From assembly GCF_001499995.1 (NCBI RefSeq), contig NZ_LQIU01000007.1:47039-111038 (forward strand): a DNA stretch of 64,000 nt. Reading direction: 5' to 3'. The notes under the pieces are model-generated. The model was not told the origin of the DNA and did no database searches. It saw only the letters and a program-made list of their open reading frames with translations. The DNA comes from Mycobacterium sp. IS-1496 (GTDB lineage: Bacteria > Actinomycetota > Actinomycetes > Mycobacteriales > Mycobacteriaceae). This document shows, in pieces, positions 8,225 to 17,129 of this stretch; positions within the stretch are counted from its first letter, which is position 1, and every line of letters starts with the position of its first letter. The translations under genes were made by a program, and so were the position numbers.

Positions 8225-9118
8225 ATGGCGAACCAACAGCAAACGGACAAGCTGGCGGCGGGCAAGGGCTTCATCGCCGCGCTCGACCAGAGTGGCGGCT
8301 CGACGCCGAAAGCGTTGCGCCTCTACGGCGTCGAGGAGAACGAGTACTCGACCGAGACCGAGATGTTCGACCTGATCCACAAGATGCGGTCGCGGATCAT
8401 CACCTCTCCGGTGTTCACCGGTGACCGGGTGCTCGGTGCGATCCTGTTCGAGCAGACCATGGACCGCCAGATCGAGGGCAAGTCGTCGGCGGCGTACCTG
8501 TGGGAGGACAAGGGCGTCGTCCCGTTCCTCAAGATCGACAAGGGTCTGGCCGACGCGTCCGACGACGTCCAGCTGATGAAGCCGATGCCGCAGCTCGACG
8601 ACCTGCTCAAGCGGGGTGTCGACAACGGCATCTTCGGCACCAAGGAGCGGTCGGTGATCGGCGGCGCCAACGCCAAGGGCATCGCGGCGGTGGTGGCCCA
8701 GCAGTTCGAGGTGGCCCAGCAGGTGCTCTCGCACGGCCTGGTCCCGATCATCGAGCCCGAGGTCACGATCTCGATCGAGGACAAGGCGGCAGCCGAGGAC
8801 ATCCTGCGCGACGAGATCGCCAAGAACCTCGACGCCATCGGAAGCGGCCAGCAGGTGATGCTCAAGCTCACGCTGCCGTCGACGGCGAATCACTACAAGC
8901 CTCTGGTGAACCACGACAAGGTGCTGCGCGTGGTGGCCCTGTCGGGCGGCTACCCCCGCGACGAGGCCAACAAGCTGCTCGCCCAGAACAGCGGTGTCAT
9001 CGCCAGCTTCAGCCGCGCCCTCACCGAGGGGCTCTCGGCGCAGCAGTCCGACGACGAGTTCAACGCCACACTCGACGCCGCGATCCAGGGCATCTATGAG
9101 GCGTCCATCGCCGGCTGA
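8225..9118 (+). CDS. fda: Class I fructose-bisphosphate aldolase
   Basis: This encodes 297 residues starting MANQQQTDKLAAGKGFIAALDQSGGSTPKAL, the hallmark N-terminus of the bacterial class I (Schiff-base, metal-independent) aldolase of the Staphylococcus type, whose usual length is about 296. It contains FLKIDKGL (about 101-108), GTKERSVI (about 139), LVPIIEPEV (about 174) and LSGGYPRDEANKLL (about 240). It cleaves fructose 1,6-bisphosphate into two triose phosphates. Mycobacteria also carry an essential class II enzyme elsewhere, so this is an alternative isozyme. A clear AAAGGAG ribosome-binding site precedes the ATG, and a TATCCT -10-like element lies near 8144. Confidence 0.92.
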   Translation: MANQQQTDKLAAGKGFIAALDQSGGSTPKALRLYGVEENEYSTETEMFDLIHKMRSRIITSPVFTGDRVLGAILFEQTMDRQIEGKSSAAYLWEDKGVVPFLKIDKGLADASDDVQLMKPMPQLDDLLKRGVDNGIFGTKERSVIGGANAKGIAAVVAQQFEVAQQVLSHGLVPIIEPEVTISIEDKAAAEDILRDEIAKNLDAIGSGQQVMLKLTLPSTANHYKPLVNHDKVLRVVALSGGYPRDEANKLLAQNSGVIASFSRALTEGLSAQQSDDEFNATLDAAIQGIYEASIAG

Positions 9119-9178
9119 TGACGAGCTGCGGTGCGTCGGGTTGCCAGCCGGCCCGGCGCACTGCAGGATCGCCGGGCT

Positions 9179-10657
9179 ATGGATGCAATGGACACCGACT
9201 CGGCTTTCGACCTGGCCGGCCTCGACGCGATCGGACAGGCGCGGCTGGTCGCCTCCGGTGAACTGACGGCCACCGAACTCCTCGACGCCGCGCTCATCCG
9301 CCTGGAGGCCGCGCGGGGACTCAACGCCGTCGTCCACGAACTGTTCGACCGCGGCCGCGAGCAGGCCGCCGCACTCGACGCCTCGGGACGGCTGCGCGGC
9401 GGCGGCGCCGGACCGCTCGCGGGCGTCCCGTTCCTACTCAAGGACCTCGGCGCGTCGGTGGGCGGGGCGCCGGAGTCCATGGGGTCCCGCGCACTGCGCA
9501 CCCGCATCGCTCCGCAGAACGCGTGGATCGTCGACCGCTACCTGTCCAACGGTCTGGTCGTGTTCGGCAAGACCAACACCCCGGAGTGGGGCAACCACTG
9601 CACGACCGAACCGTCGCTGTCCGGCCCGACAGTGAACCCGTGGTCCCCGGACGTGACGCCGGGCGGGTCCAGCGGTGGCTCGGCCGCCGCGGTCGCCGCC
9701 GGGGTGGTGCCCGCGGCGTCGGGTGGTGACGGCACCGGGTCGATCCGGGTGCCCGCCTCGTGCTGCGGCCTGGTCGGTCTCAAACCGCGACGGGCCCGCA
9801 CGTCGTTCGCGCCGGCCGGGCACCTGCTCGAGGGTCTGGCGGTCGAGCACGCGCTGACCCGGACGGTGCGCGACAGCGCGGCGCTGCTGGACGCCGTCAC
9901 CGGACCCGATCCGGGTGACCCGTACAGCGCGGCGCCGCCGCCGACGCCGTACCTGCAGGCGATAGCGCAGCCCCCGGCGCCGCAGCGCATCGCGCTGTCC
10001 ACCGGCTCACCGTTCCCCGGCCCCGCCACCGACCCCGAGGTCGTCGCCGCGGTCGAGGCCGCCGCCCGCCTCCTCGCCGATCTCGGCCACCGGGTCGAAC
10101 CCGCCGTCACCTCGGTGGACGCCGGCGCCATCGCCGACGCGATCGCCGTCCTGCACAACGTCAGCAACGCCCAGCTGCACGAGCTCGCCACCGCGCACCT
10201 CGGGCGGCCGCCCGCCGAGGACGAGTTCGAGGCCAGCACCTGGGTGATGGTGCGCGAAGGTTTCACCACCACCGGGGTGCAGTACGCCGGCGCGATCGAG
10301 ACCGTGCACGCCGAGACCCGCCGCTTCGTCGCGGGCATGGCGGAGCACGACGTGCTGCTGGTGCCGACCCTGCTGACTGCCCCACCGCCGTACGCCCTGC
10401 TCGATCAATCGCGCGGCACCACCCGGGCGTTCTTCGACGTCGAGTTCGCGACCACGGGGTGGACGCCGCTCGCCAACGTCACCGGCTGGGCGGCGATCTC
10501 CCTGCCGCTGGGCATGACCTCGACCGGACTGCCGATCGGCGTGCAGCTGATAGCGCCCGAGGAGACGGTGCTGCTGCAGTTGGCCGCGCAACTGGAGGTG
10601 GCCTCGCCGTGGGCGGACCGCCGCCCGGCCCGGTGGGTCGCGCGCCCGGCACGGTGA
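9179..10657 (+). CDS. Amidase-signature family amidase
   Basis: This encodes 492 residues from the ATG at 9179; a GTG at 9131 would add 16 residues that look untranslated. The amidase signature is complete. It has the catalytic lysine in FLLKDLGA (about residue 84), the cis-serine in GGSSGGSAAAVAAG (about 162-175) and the nucleophilic serine in GGDGTGSIRVPASCCGLVG (about 183-200). Members hydrolyse amide bonds of small acids, nitrile-derived amides or peptide-like substrates; the target here is unknown. It is 60 bases after the aldolase and 46 bases before an alpha/beta hydrolase, all on the plus strand. Confidence 0.9.
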   Translation: MDAMDTDSAFDLAGLDAIGQARLVASGELTATELLDAALIRLEAARGLNAVVHELFDRGREQAAALDASGRLRGGGAGPLAGVPFLLKDLGASVGGAPESMGSRALRTRIAPQNAWIVDRYLSNGLVVFGKTNTPEWGNHCTTEPSLSGPTVNPWSPDVTPGGSSGGSAAAVAAGVVPAASGGDGTGSIRVPASCCGLVGLKPRRARTSFAPAGHLLEGLAVEHALTRTVRDSAALLDAVTGPDPGDPYSAAPPPTPYLQAIAQPPAPQRIALSTGSPFPGPATDPEVVAAVEAAARLLADLGHRVEPAVTSVDAGAIADAIAVLHNVSNAQLHELATAHLGRPPAEDEFEASTWVMVREGFTTTGVQYAGAIETVHAETRRFVAGMAEHDVLLVPTLLTAPPPYALLDQSRGTTRAFFDVEFATTGWTPLANVTGWAAISLPLGMTSTGLPIGVQLIAPEETVLLQLAAQLEVASPWADRRPARWVARPAR

Positions 10658-10703
10658 TCGGGACCCGTCGGGCCCTCGTCGGTGACATGCGACACTGCTG
10701 GGC

Positions 10704-11618
10704 ATGACGCCGCCCATCGCCCGCCCGAAACTCGAAGGCAACATCGCCGTCGCCGCCGACCGGCAGATCGGCTTCGCGGAGTTCGGCCACCCGCAGGGCC
10801 GGGCGGTGTTCTGGTTGCACGGGACGCCGGGGGCGCGCAGGCAGATCCCCGCCGAGGCGCGCGCGTTCGCCGAGGAGCAGAAGATCCGGCTGATCGGCAT
10901 CGATCGTCCCGGCATCGGCTCGTCCACCCCTCACCAGTACGACAACGTGCTGGCCTTCGCCGACGACCTCGCCGTCATCGCCGAGACACTGGGCATCGAC
11001 CGCATGGCGGTGGTGGGCCTGTCCGGCGGTGGCCCCTATGCGCTCGCCTGCGCGGCCAAGATGCCCGAGCGGGTGGTCGGCACCGGGGTGCTGGGCGGGG
11101 TGGCGCCGACGGTCGGTCCGGATGCGATCAGGGGCGGGCTGATGACGCTGGGAACCCGCGTCGCCCCGTTGCTCGAGATCGCGGGCGGCCCGATCCGGCT
11201 GGCGGCCGGCACGCTCATCCGGTTCGTGCGCCCGGTGGCCGATCCCGCGCTGTACCTGTACGCGGCGGTCTCCCCCGCGCCCGACCGCCGGATGCTGGTG
11301 CGCCCGGAGTTCCGGGCGATGTTCCTCGACGACCTGCTCAACGGCAGCCGTAAACAACTCGCCGCGCCGTTCGCCGACGTGGTCGTCTTCGCCCGTGACT
11401 GGGGGTTCCGCCTCGAGGACGTGAAGGTGACGGTGCGCTGGTGGCACGGCGACGTCGACCACATCATCCCGTTCGCGCACGGACAGCACTGCGTGTCACG
11501 GCTGCCCGACGCGCACCTGTACCACCTGCCCGGCGAGAGTCACCTCGGCGGACTGGGTCAGGCGCAGGCCATCCTGACGTCCATGCTCGAACTCTGGGAG
11601 CGCGCCGACCGCACCTGA
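10704..11618 (+). CDS. Alpha/beta hydrolase
   Basis: This encodes 304 residues. The oxyanion loop is FWLHGTPGARRQIP (about 34-47), the second strand motif is IGIDRPGIGSST, the nucleophile elbow is GLSGGGPYALACA (Ser at about 111) and the C-terminal histidine is in PGESHLGGLG (about 285). The same fold precedes the adenylate cyclase domain in Mtb LipJ (Rv1900c), a gene next to cinA in that species. The protein here also lies next to cinA but has no cyclase domain. It is convergent with cinA, with one base between the stops. The substrate is unknown. Confidence 0.85.
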   Translation: MTPPIARPKLEGNIAVAADRQIGFAEFGHPQGRAVFWLHGTPGARRQIPAEARAFAEEQKIRLIGIDRPGIGSSTPHQYDNVLAFADDLAVIAETLGIDRMAVVGLSGGGPYALACAAKMPERVVGTGVLGGVAPTVGPDAIRGGLMTLGTRVAPLLEIAGGPIRLAAGTLIRFVRPVADPALYLYAAVSPAPDRRMLVRPEFRAMFLDDLLNGSRKQLAAPFADVVVFARDWGFRLEDVKVTVRWWHGDVDHIIPFAHGQHCVSRLPDAHLYHLPGESHLGGLGQAQAILTSMLELWERADRT

Positions 11619-11619
11619 C

Positions 11620-12882
11620 TCAGTCCTGCAGCGCGCGGCGCAGCAGGTGCATGGCGACGGTGGTCGACCGCTCGCGCACATCGCTGCGGTCGCCGGGAAG
11701 CCGGGTCGTGCGGGTCAGCGTGTGGCCGTCGGCGCGGCGCACGCAGAAGCACACCGTGCCGACGGGTTTGAGCTCGGTGCCGCCGCCGGGTCCGGCGATC
11801 CCGGTGACCGCGACGGCGATGTCGGCGCCGAACCGGCGGAGCGCACCGTCGGACATGGCTTCGGCCACCGGCTCGGATACCGCGCCGTGGGCGGCGATCA
11901 GGTCCGCGGACACGCCGAGCAGATCGACCTTGGCGTCGTTCGAGTAGCACACCGCCCCGCCCGCCACGTACGCCGACGATCCGGCACGGTCGGTCAGGCG
12001 TGCGGAAAGCATTCCGCCGGTGCAGGATTCGGCTGTGGCGATGGTGCGTCCAGCGAGTAGCACAGCGACCTGATCGTCGACGAGGGAACCGTCCTCGGAG
12101 AAGATGGCCGAACCGTGCCGCTCCCGCAGCAGCGTGAGCAGTTTGCCGTACACCGGTGCCGCGTCGGGTTCGTAGCGGGTGACGATCTCCAGCTCACCGC
12201 GGCGAAGGCAGGTGGTGATCTCGAGGCGGTCGAAGCCGGTGAGGTCGCGCTCGGCGTCGCGCAGGGTCTCGGCAAGTCCGGATTCGGGCAGGCCGAACAT
12301 GCGCACCATGTCCTGCCGGTACTCGGTGCGCCCCGCGATGGCCTGCTGGACGGCGGTGGTCTGCACAGCCGTGCGCCACATCGGCTGCAGTTCGCGCGGC
12401 GGCCCGGGCAGCACCAACACCAGCGGAGAGCCGGGGACGACCACCCCGGGCGCGGTGCCGACCGGTTCCAGCACCGTCGCGCCTTCGGGCACCATCGCCT
12501 GTTTGCGGTTCGCGGCCCGCACCGATTCGAAGTCGACGTCGGTGCGGCGCCCCATCAGCCGGCGCAGGATGTCGGCGATGCGCTCCTCGAGACCGGCGTC
12601 CAGGACCAGCTCACGACCACAGAACCGGGCGACCGTGGCGACGGTCAGGTCGTCGGCGGTCGGTCCGAGCCCCCCGCTGGTGACGACGAGGTCGACGCCC
12701 TCGTCGGCGAGGAAGCGCAGCTGCGCCTCGATGTCGGCGGGGCGGTCACCGCAGATCGTGATGTGGGCCAACTCCACGCCCAGTTCCAGCAGCCGGTCGG
12801 CGATCCACGGGCCGTTGCGGTCCTGGACCCGGCCGGTCAGCACCTCGGTTCCGGTGACGACGATGCCTGCGCGTGCGCTCAC
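11620..12882 (-). CDS. cinA: CinA-like protein (competence/damage-inducible)
   Basis: This encodes 420 residues from the GTG at 12882, giving [17 protein letters not shown]. The N-terminal half is the MoCF/COG1058 domain ([14 protein letters not shown] about 68-81; [12 protein letters not shown] about 148-159). The C-terminal half is the CinA/PncC nicotinamide mononucleotide deamidase domain ([17 protein letters not shown] about 272; [19 protein letters not shown] about 360). The protein is linked to NAD salvage and nucleotide clean-up; in mycobacteria CinA has been linked to tolerance of NAD-adduct drugs. It is convergent with the hydrolase and divergent from the MBL-fold gene. Confidence 0.92.
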   Translation of the reverse strand: MSARAGIVVTGTEVLTGRVQDRNGPWIADRLLELGVELAHITICGDRPADIEAQLRFLADEGVDLVVTSGGLGPTADDLTVATVARFCGRELVLDAGLEERIADILRRLMGRRTDVDFESVRAANRKQAMVPEGATVLEPVGTAPGVVVPGSPLVLVLPGPPRELQPMWRTAVQTTAVQQAIAGRTEYRQDMVRMFGLPESGLAETLRDAERDLTGFDRLEITTCLRRGELEIVTRYEPDAAPVYGKLLTLLRERHGSAIFSEDGSLVDDQVAVLLAGRTIATAESCTGGMLSARLTDRAGSSAYVAGGAVCYSNDAKVDLLGVSADLIAAHGAVSEPVAEAMSDGALRRFGADIAVAVTGIAGPGGGTELKPVGTVCFCVRRADGHTLTRTTRLPGDRSDVRERSTTVAMHLLRRALQD

Positions 12883-12917
12883 GGAGTCAAACCTACGCGG
12901 TGCCGTCGTCGGGTCTT

Positions 12918-12939
12918 GACCTGAACTATGGTTGAGGTC
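12918..12939. promoter_or_regulatory. MerR/SoxR-type dyad overlapping promoter
   Basis: GACCTGAAC-tatg-GTTGAGGTC is an inverted repeat (8 of 9 bases paired) that overlaps a TTGACC -35-like hexamer at 12916-12921. MerR-family activators bind a dyad lying in the long spacer of their target promoter, and SoxR-like sites have this CCTNAAC-N4-GTTNAGG form. The ATG of the MBL-fold gene is 15 bases downstream. No MerR gene is present within the window. Confidence 0.55.
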
Positions 12940-12953
12940 CGACACTGAATCCC

Positions 12954-13625
12954 ATGACCACCACACTCACCCGGATACGACCCGATCTGTTCCAGACCCG
13001 TACCGACTCGCCCTTCCCCGGGCTGACCACACACGCGTTCCTGTGGACCGGCGGGGCGAACGGCAACGTGCTGTTCTACAGCCTCGCAAGCGATTCCGAC
13101 TTCGACGCGATCGCCGACCTCGGCGGTGTGGCCGACCAGTACCTGTCGCACCTCGACGAGGCCGGACCGATGCTGGGCGCGATCGCCAGGCGGTTCGGAT
13201 CGCGTCTGCATGCGCCGGCGGCCGACGCAGCCCACATCACCCGCCACGCCACCATCGACGTCCTCCTGTCCGCGCGCGGGGTGGACCGCAACGGCGTCGA
13301 GGTGATCCCCACACCCGGGCACTCACCGGGAAGCATGTGCTACCTGGTACGCGGCGCCGCGGGCGAGACCTACCTGTTCACCGGCGACACGATCTTCCCC
13401 ACCGGACAGGGCAGCTGGTCGACGTTCCTGCCGCCCGGCCGCGGTGACGCCGAGGCGTTGCGGGCGAGTATCGGTCTGCTCGGGACTCTCGAGCCCGATC
13501 TGGTGATCGCGAGCGCCTTCGGCGGACCGGCGGCGTTGCAGGAGGTCGACCGTGACTCGTGGTCGCGGATCGTGGCTCAGGCGCTGGACAGCGTCCCGCC
13601 GGTCAGCGCTTCAACCAACCGTTGA
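12954..13625 (+). CDS. MBL-fold metallo-hydrolase with reduced metal motif
   Basis: This encodes 223 residues. The C-terminal metallo-beta-lactamase features are clear: [14 protein letters not shown] (about 118-131) and [10 protein letters not shown] (about 141-150). The usual HxHxDH zinc motif is replaced by [11 protein letters not shown] (about 63-73), and the last metal histidine position reads SAFGG, so metal binding is likely altered. This variant appears to be a recognisable actinobacterial subfamily rather than a damaged gene. It lies behind a MerR-type dyad, which suggests redox or chemical stress control. The 3' end overlaps the small minus-strand gene by 23 bases. Confidence 0.75.
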   Translation: MTTTLTRIRPDLFQTRTDSPFPGLTTHAFLWTGGANGNVLFYSLASDSDFDAIADLGGVADQYLSHLDEAGPMLGAIARRFGSRLHAPAADAAHITRHATIDVLLSARGVDRNGVEVIPTPGHSPGSMCYLVRGAAGETYLFTGDTIFPTGQGSWSTFLPPGRGDAEALRASIGLLGTLEPDLVIASAFGGPAALQEVDRDSWSRIVAQALDSVPPVSASTNR

Positions 13626-13827
13626 CGGTCGGCAGCTCGCGCGTGTAGGTCATCATGACGTCGTCCTGCATCAGCGTCGCGCCGCTGATGGCGTCGGTGC
13701 CCCGCCAGATGACCCGCACGCGGGTGTCGCCCCGCAGGTACAGGTCGGTCCGGCCGAGATCGTTGCGCCGCCATCCGGCCTGTTCGGCGAGCTGCTGCAG
13801 CTCGCGACGCTCATCGACTGAGGTCAT
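13603..13827 (-). CDS. Small conserved hypothetical protein
   Basis: This encodes 74 residues from the ATG at 13827, with a good AAGGAG ribosome-binding site. The sequence MTSVDERRELQQLAEQAG... [37 protein letters not shown] has no membrane segment or signal. It looks like a small compact alpha/beta protein of the kind found widely in mycobacteria without assigned function. The upstream frame is open to 14202 but antisense to the dioxygenase region, so the short start is preferred. It converges on the MBL-fold gene. Confidence 0.65.
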   Translation of the reverse strand: MTSVDERRELQQLAEQAGWRRNDLGRTDLYLRGDTRVRVIWRGTDAISGATLMQDDVMMTYTRELPTVNGWLKR

Positions 13828-13886
13828 GGCTCGCTCCTTGTCCGCTGGTGGGCGTACGCGTTGACGCGACGAGCCTACGGGACCGG

Positions 13887-14609
13887 TCAGGGCGCGAATG
13901 TCACCACCAGCACGTCCCGGTGCGCGGGCCGGGCAGGGTCCACGGGGTGGATCGGGCTGACCCCATGGCGGGTCCGACGGTCGTCGCCGACCAGCAGCGT
14001 CCCGGGCTCGGCCAGCGTGGTCGCGAGTACACGGGCGCCCCCGCTGTCGTAGACCGAACTCTCCCCGCCGGAGGCGTTGCACCGGTGGATCATCAGCGAC
14101 GACACCAGCGTCACGCCGTCCCGATGCACCCCTTCGGGGGTCGGGTCGCCGTGGGCGCCCGGGCGGGCGATCACCCGGAACGGCGTCACCTTGACGTGCC
14201 ATCGCGGTACTTCGTCGAGGGCCTGCGCCAGCCCGCCGAGCAGGCCGATCACGCCCCGCAGCACCGGGTCGGCGGCGAACGATTCGGTGAGCGGTGCGAA
14301 GCGCCTTCCGCGGTCGAGGTAGAGCCGGTTCGACTGCGCCGGCTGCACGAACTCGCCGTGGGGCAGCCGTTCGAGCGCGCCGTCGGCGCTGCGGAAGCGG
14401 AAGTGGCCGTAGCGGCGCTGCCGTTCGGTGCCCAACTCGGCGGCGTAGTCGTCACGCCGCAGGTCGTCCCAGTGCCCGCCGAACGCGGCCCACGCCTCGG
14501 CCGTGACGCCGAGGGCACGGATCAGGTCCGCCGCGGGGACGACGCAGGCGCCGAGGACGGCCAGTGCGCGCGCGACATCGTCGAGCGGGGTGGTGGCGCG
14601 GCGGCTCAC
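13887..14609 (-). CDS. 2OG-Fe(II) dioxygenase, amino-acid-hydroxylase type
   Basis: This encodes 240 residues. It resembles the 2OG-Fe_Oxy_2 family (PF10014), which includes L-isoleucine 4-hydroxylase and related free-amino-acid hydroxylases. The iron facial triad is visible as His-x-Asp in PEGVHRDGVTLVSS (about residue 158-160) and a distal His in RRTRHGVSPI (about 212). The 2-oxoglutarate anchor is likely the arginine near PARPAHRDV. The predicted reaction is hydroxylation of a small substrate with decarboxylation of 2-oxoglutarate. The gene follows an SDR on the same strand after a 99-base gap. The substrate is unknown. Confidence 0.8.
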   Translation of the reverse strand: MSRRATTPLDDVARALAVLGACVVPAADLIRALGVTAEAWAAFGGHWDDLRRDDYAAELGTERQRRYGHFRFRSADGALERLPHGEFVQPAQSNRLYLDRGRRFAPLTESFAADPVLRGVIGLLGGLAQALDEVPRWHVKVTPFRVIARPGAHGDPTPEGVHRDGVTLVSSLMIHRCNASGGESSVYDSGGARVLATTLAEPGTLLVGDDRRTRHGVSPIHPVDPARPAHRDVLVVTFAP

Positions 14610-14708
14610 ACCGTGGTGATTGCCCCCTCAGGGCGCCTCAATCGCGCCGAGATCGACGAAAAGGCGACATTCACTCGCACTTTTGCGCCCGTGTGTTCGT
14701 TTGGGCGA

Positions 14709-15446
14709 CTACATCTTGTGCGGGACGTCGTTGACCAGGCCGCCGTCCATGACGAACTCCGCACCGGTGGCGTAGCGCGACTCGTCGCTGGCCAGGAACA
14801 CCACGAAGGTGGCCACCTCGTCGGACTGCCCCGGCCGGCCGAGCGGGATGGTCAGCATGTTGTCGGGGAAATGTTTGGTCATCGGGGTGCGGATGAACCC
14901 GGGATGGATCGAGTTCACCCGGATCTGATGCGATCCCAGTTCCAGCGCCGCCGATTTCGTCAGGCCGCGCACCGCCCACTTCGACGCCACGTACGGGTGC
15001 ACCATCACGGCCCCGCGCATCCCCTCGATCGAGGAGACGTTGATGATCGATCCGCCGCCGGCGGCCTTCATCGCCTCGACGCTGGCCTGCATTCCCAGGA
15101 ACGTGCCGGTGAGGTTGACGTCGATGACCTTCTGCCACTTGGCCATGTCGAACTTGCCGATCTGGCCGAGCGCGACGATGCCCGCGTTGTTCACCAGGAC
15201 GTTGAGCAGGCCGAAGTCGTCGACGGCGGTCGCCACGGCCGCATCCCACTGATCGGCCTGCGTGACGTCGAGCGTGACGTAGCGCGCCGCCTCGCCGAGC
15301 TCGTCGGCGAGTGCCTTGCCCTCGTCGTCGAGGATGTCGCCGATCACCACCTTGGCGCCTTCGGCGACCAGAGCGCGTGCGTGTTCGGCGCCCATACCTC
15401 GGGCCCCACCGCTGATCAGTGCAACTTTTCCGTCTACCCGTCCCAT
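14709..15446 (-). CDS. fabG3: SDR oxidoreductase, FabG3/20-beta-hydroxysteroid dehydrogenase-like
   Basis: This encodes 245 residues from the ATG at 15446. It has the cofactor motif GGARGMGAEHARAL (about 12-25), NNAGI (about 87), catalytic Ser in INVSSIEGMRG (about 137-147) and YVASKWAVRGLTKSAA (Tyr/Lys at about 152/156). Sequence style and length resemble mycobacterial FabG3 (Rv2002), an NADH-dependent hydroxysteroid dehydrogenase. The divergent promoter region holds a perfect KstR box, which supports a role in sterol or related lipid metabolism. The gene-symbol assignment is by family resemblance only. Confidence 0.8.
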   Translation of the reverse strand: MGRVDGKVALISGGARGMGAEHARALVAEGAKVVIGDILDDEGKALADELGEAARYVTLDVTQADQWDAAVATAVDDFGLLNVLVNNAGIVALGQIGKFDMAKWQKVIDVNLTGTFLGMQASVEAMKAAGGGSIINVSSIEGMRGAVMVHPYVASKWAVRGLTKSAALELGSHQIRVNSIHPGFIRTPMTKHFPDNMLTIPLGRPGQSDEVATFVVFLASDESRYATGAEFVMDGGLVNDVPHKM

Positions 15447-15478
15447 GACGGGCCAGGCTACCTTAGGCTGTCGCGAAC

Positions 15479-15492
15479 TAGAACCTGTTCCA
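15479..15492. promoter_or_regulatory. KstR operator (perfect consensus)
   Basis: TAGAACCTGTTCCA matches TNNAACNNGTTNNA at every defined position. It is the only conspicuous palindrome in the 74-base gap between the divergent SDR and NAD(P)-binding reductase genes, so a bound KstR could control both. KstR is the TetR-family repressor of cholesterol catabolism in mycobacteria, released by 3-oxo-cholestenoyl-CoA-type ligands. Confidence 0.85.
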
Positions 15493-15520
15493 GTTTGACC
15501 TCGGTGCGGAGGAGTCGGCA

Positions 15521-16606
15521 ATGGTGATTCGCGTGGCCCACGTCGGGACCGGCAACGTCGGACGGCTGGCCCTGGCGGCGCTGCTGGGCAACCCGGCGTA
15601 CGAACTCACCGCCGTGGGCGTCTCCACGGACGCCAAGGTCGGCCGTGACGCCGGTGAACTGGCCGGGCTCGACGTGGTCACGGGGATCACCGCCACCAAA
15701 GGGCTCGACGAGGTGCTCGCGACCGCGCCGGACTGCCTCGTGTACTGCGCGATGGGCGACACCCGGCTGCCCGAGGCGATGGCCGACTGCCGGCGCATCC
15801 TCGAGGCGGGCGTGAACGTGGTCGGTTCGGCGCCGGGGGTGCTGCAGTACCCGTGGGGCGTGATCCCCGACAAGTACATCGAGCGGGTTGAGGATTCCGC
15901 GCGCCAGGGCGGCGTGAGCATCTTCATCAACGGCGTGGATCCCGGCTTCGCCAACGATCTGATCCCGTTCGCGTTCGCGAGCACGTGCAGCAGCATCGAG
16001 CAGGTGCGGTGCATGGAGATCGCCGATTACGCCACCTACGACGGCGCCGAGGTCATGTTCGACGTGATGGGGTTCGGCAAGGAGATCGGTGACCTGCCGA
16101 TCCTGTTCCAGCCCGGCGTCCTGAGCATCGCGTGGGGAACCGCGATCCGTCAGCTGGCGGCCGGCCTGGGCGTCGAGGTGAGTGAGATCCGGGATTCGGT
16201 GGAGCAGGAACCGGCCCCGGAGGATTTCGAGGTGGCGGTGGGGCGGATCGGCAAGGGCACCGTCGCGGCGCTGCGGTTCCTGATCGAGGGCTTCGTCGAG
16301 GGCGGCGACCGGCCCGCGATCGTGATCGAACACATCACCCGGCTGCGCGACGATCTGCGCCCCGACTGGGCGCGACCCGCGCAGCCCGGCGGGTCCTACC
16401 GGGTGGAGATCACCGGCGAGCCGTCCTACACCGTCGACATCTGCCCCACCAGCCGCAAGGGCGACCACAACCACGCGGCGATCGTGGCCGCGGCCGGACG
16501 CATCGTGAACGCGATCCCCGCGGTGGTGAACGCCGAGCCGGGCATCCGGACACCGCTCGACCTGCCCCTGATCACCGGCAGCGGACTGTTCGCCGAGCGC
16601 GGGTGA
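15521..16606 (+). CDS. DHDPR-like NAD(P)-binding reductase (amine dehydrogenase family)
   Basis: This encodes 361 residues with a strong GGAGGAG ribosome-binding site. The N-terminal Rossmann motif is VAHVGTGNVGRLALAAL (about 5-21), and the following region (LVYCAMGDTRLPEAMADCRRILEAGVNVVG) is typical of the dihydrodipicolinate-reductase-like / 2,4-diaminopentanoate dehydrogenase-like group, which is greatly expanded in mycobacteria. INGVDPGFANDLIPF (about 131) and GDHNHAAIVAAAGRIVNAIPAV (about 319) are conserved family blocks. The KstR box 28 bases upstream suggests the true substrate is a steroid- or lipid-derived carbonyl or imine. Confidence 0.85.
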   Translation: MVIRVAHVGTGNVGRLALAALLGNPAYELTAVGVSTDAKVGRDAGELAGLDVVTGITATKGLDEVLATAPDCLVYCAMGDTRLPEAMADCRRILEAGVNVVGSAPGVLQYPWGVIPDKYIERVEDSARQGGVSIFINGVDPGFANDLIPFAFASTCSSIEQVRCMEIADYATYDGAEVMFDVMGFGKEIGDLPILFQPGVLSIAWGTAIRQLAAGLGVEVSEIRDSVEQEPAPEDFEVAVGRIGKGTVAALRFLIEGFVEGGDRPAIVIEHITRLRDDLRPDWARPAQPGGSYRVEITGEPSYTVDICPTSRKGDHNHAAIVAAAGRIVNAIPAVVNAEPGIRTPLDLPLITGSGLFAERG

Positions 16607-16624
16607 GGTCGCCGCGCGGCGGGA

Positions 16625-17098
16625 TCACTCCGCGGCGGTGTGCGACCGTGCGCGGCGCCCGGCGATACCGGTCCACTGCAGCAGGACGCGGGTGCCGTTC
16701 TGAGAACGGTCGATCGACGTCGAGTCGGTGAGCGCTTCCATCAGCGGTATGCCTCGGCCGCGTGCCTTGTTGGGCGGGACGGTGGCGCGGTCACGCCAGG
16801 TGCCCTGGTCGGCGATGGTGACACTGAGGACACCGGCCCCCGCGTCGAACTGGGCTTCGACGTCCATGGTGCCGGGCCGGTCGGCGTTGACGTAGGCGAA
16901 CTCCGCCGCGTTGGCCAGCGCCTCGTTGGTCGCCAGGATCAGGTCGCTCGAGCGGACGGGGTCAAGGGCGAAGTGTGTGTCAAGCCAGCGACCGAACTCT
17001 TCGCGCACCCGCGAGGCGGCCTCCCCGTCGGCGGCGATGCCGATGCGCGTGAAACGCTCGGCATCGGAAACGTGTGCCGCAGAGACGGAATCGATCAT
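16625..17098 (-). CDS. Anti-sigma-factor kinase (RsbW-type HATPase)
   Basis: This encodes 157 residues with the GHKL ATPase boxes of RsbW/SpoIIAB proteins: N-box ATNEALANAAEFAY (about 56-69), G1 box TIADQGTW (about 94) and G2 box KARGRGIPLMEAL (about 110-122). Such kinases hold a sigma factor inactive and phosphorylate an STAS antagonist. It lies 31 bases downstream of the STAS gene on the same strand. With the degraded SpoIIE phosphatase further upstream, the three would have formed a partner-switching module. No sigma factor gene is adjacent, so the target is encoded elsewhere. Confidence 0.87.
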   Translation of the reverse strand: MIDSVSAAHVSDAERFTRIGIAADGEAASRVREEFGRWLDTHFALDPVRSSDLILATNEALANAAEFAYVNADRPGTMDVEAQFDAGAGVLSVTIADQGTWRDRATVPPNKARGRGIPLMEALTDSTSIDRSQNGTRVLLQWTGIAGRRARSHTAAE

Positions 17099-17129
17099 GG
17101 CTGGACGTGGATACCCGTTAACCCCTCAA

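Noticed and set aside
14640..14705. Possible repeat or terminator between the dioxygenase and the SDR
   Set aside because: Only short interrupted complementarity (GCGCC...GGCGC, AAAAG...CTTTT) was found. It is not convincing as a hairpin.
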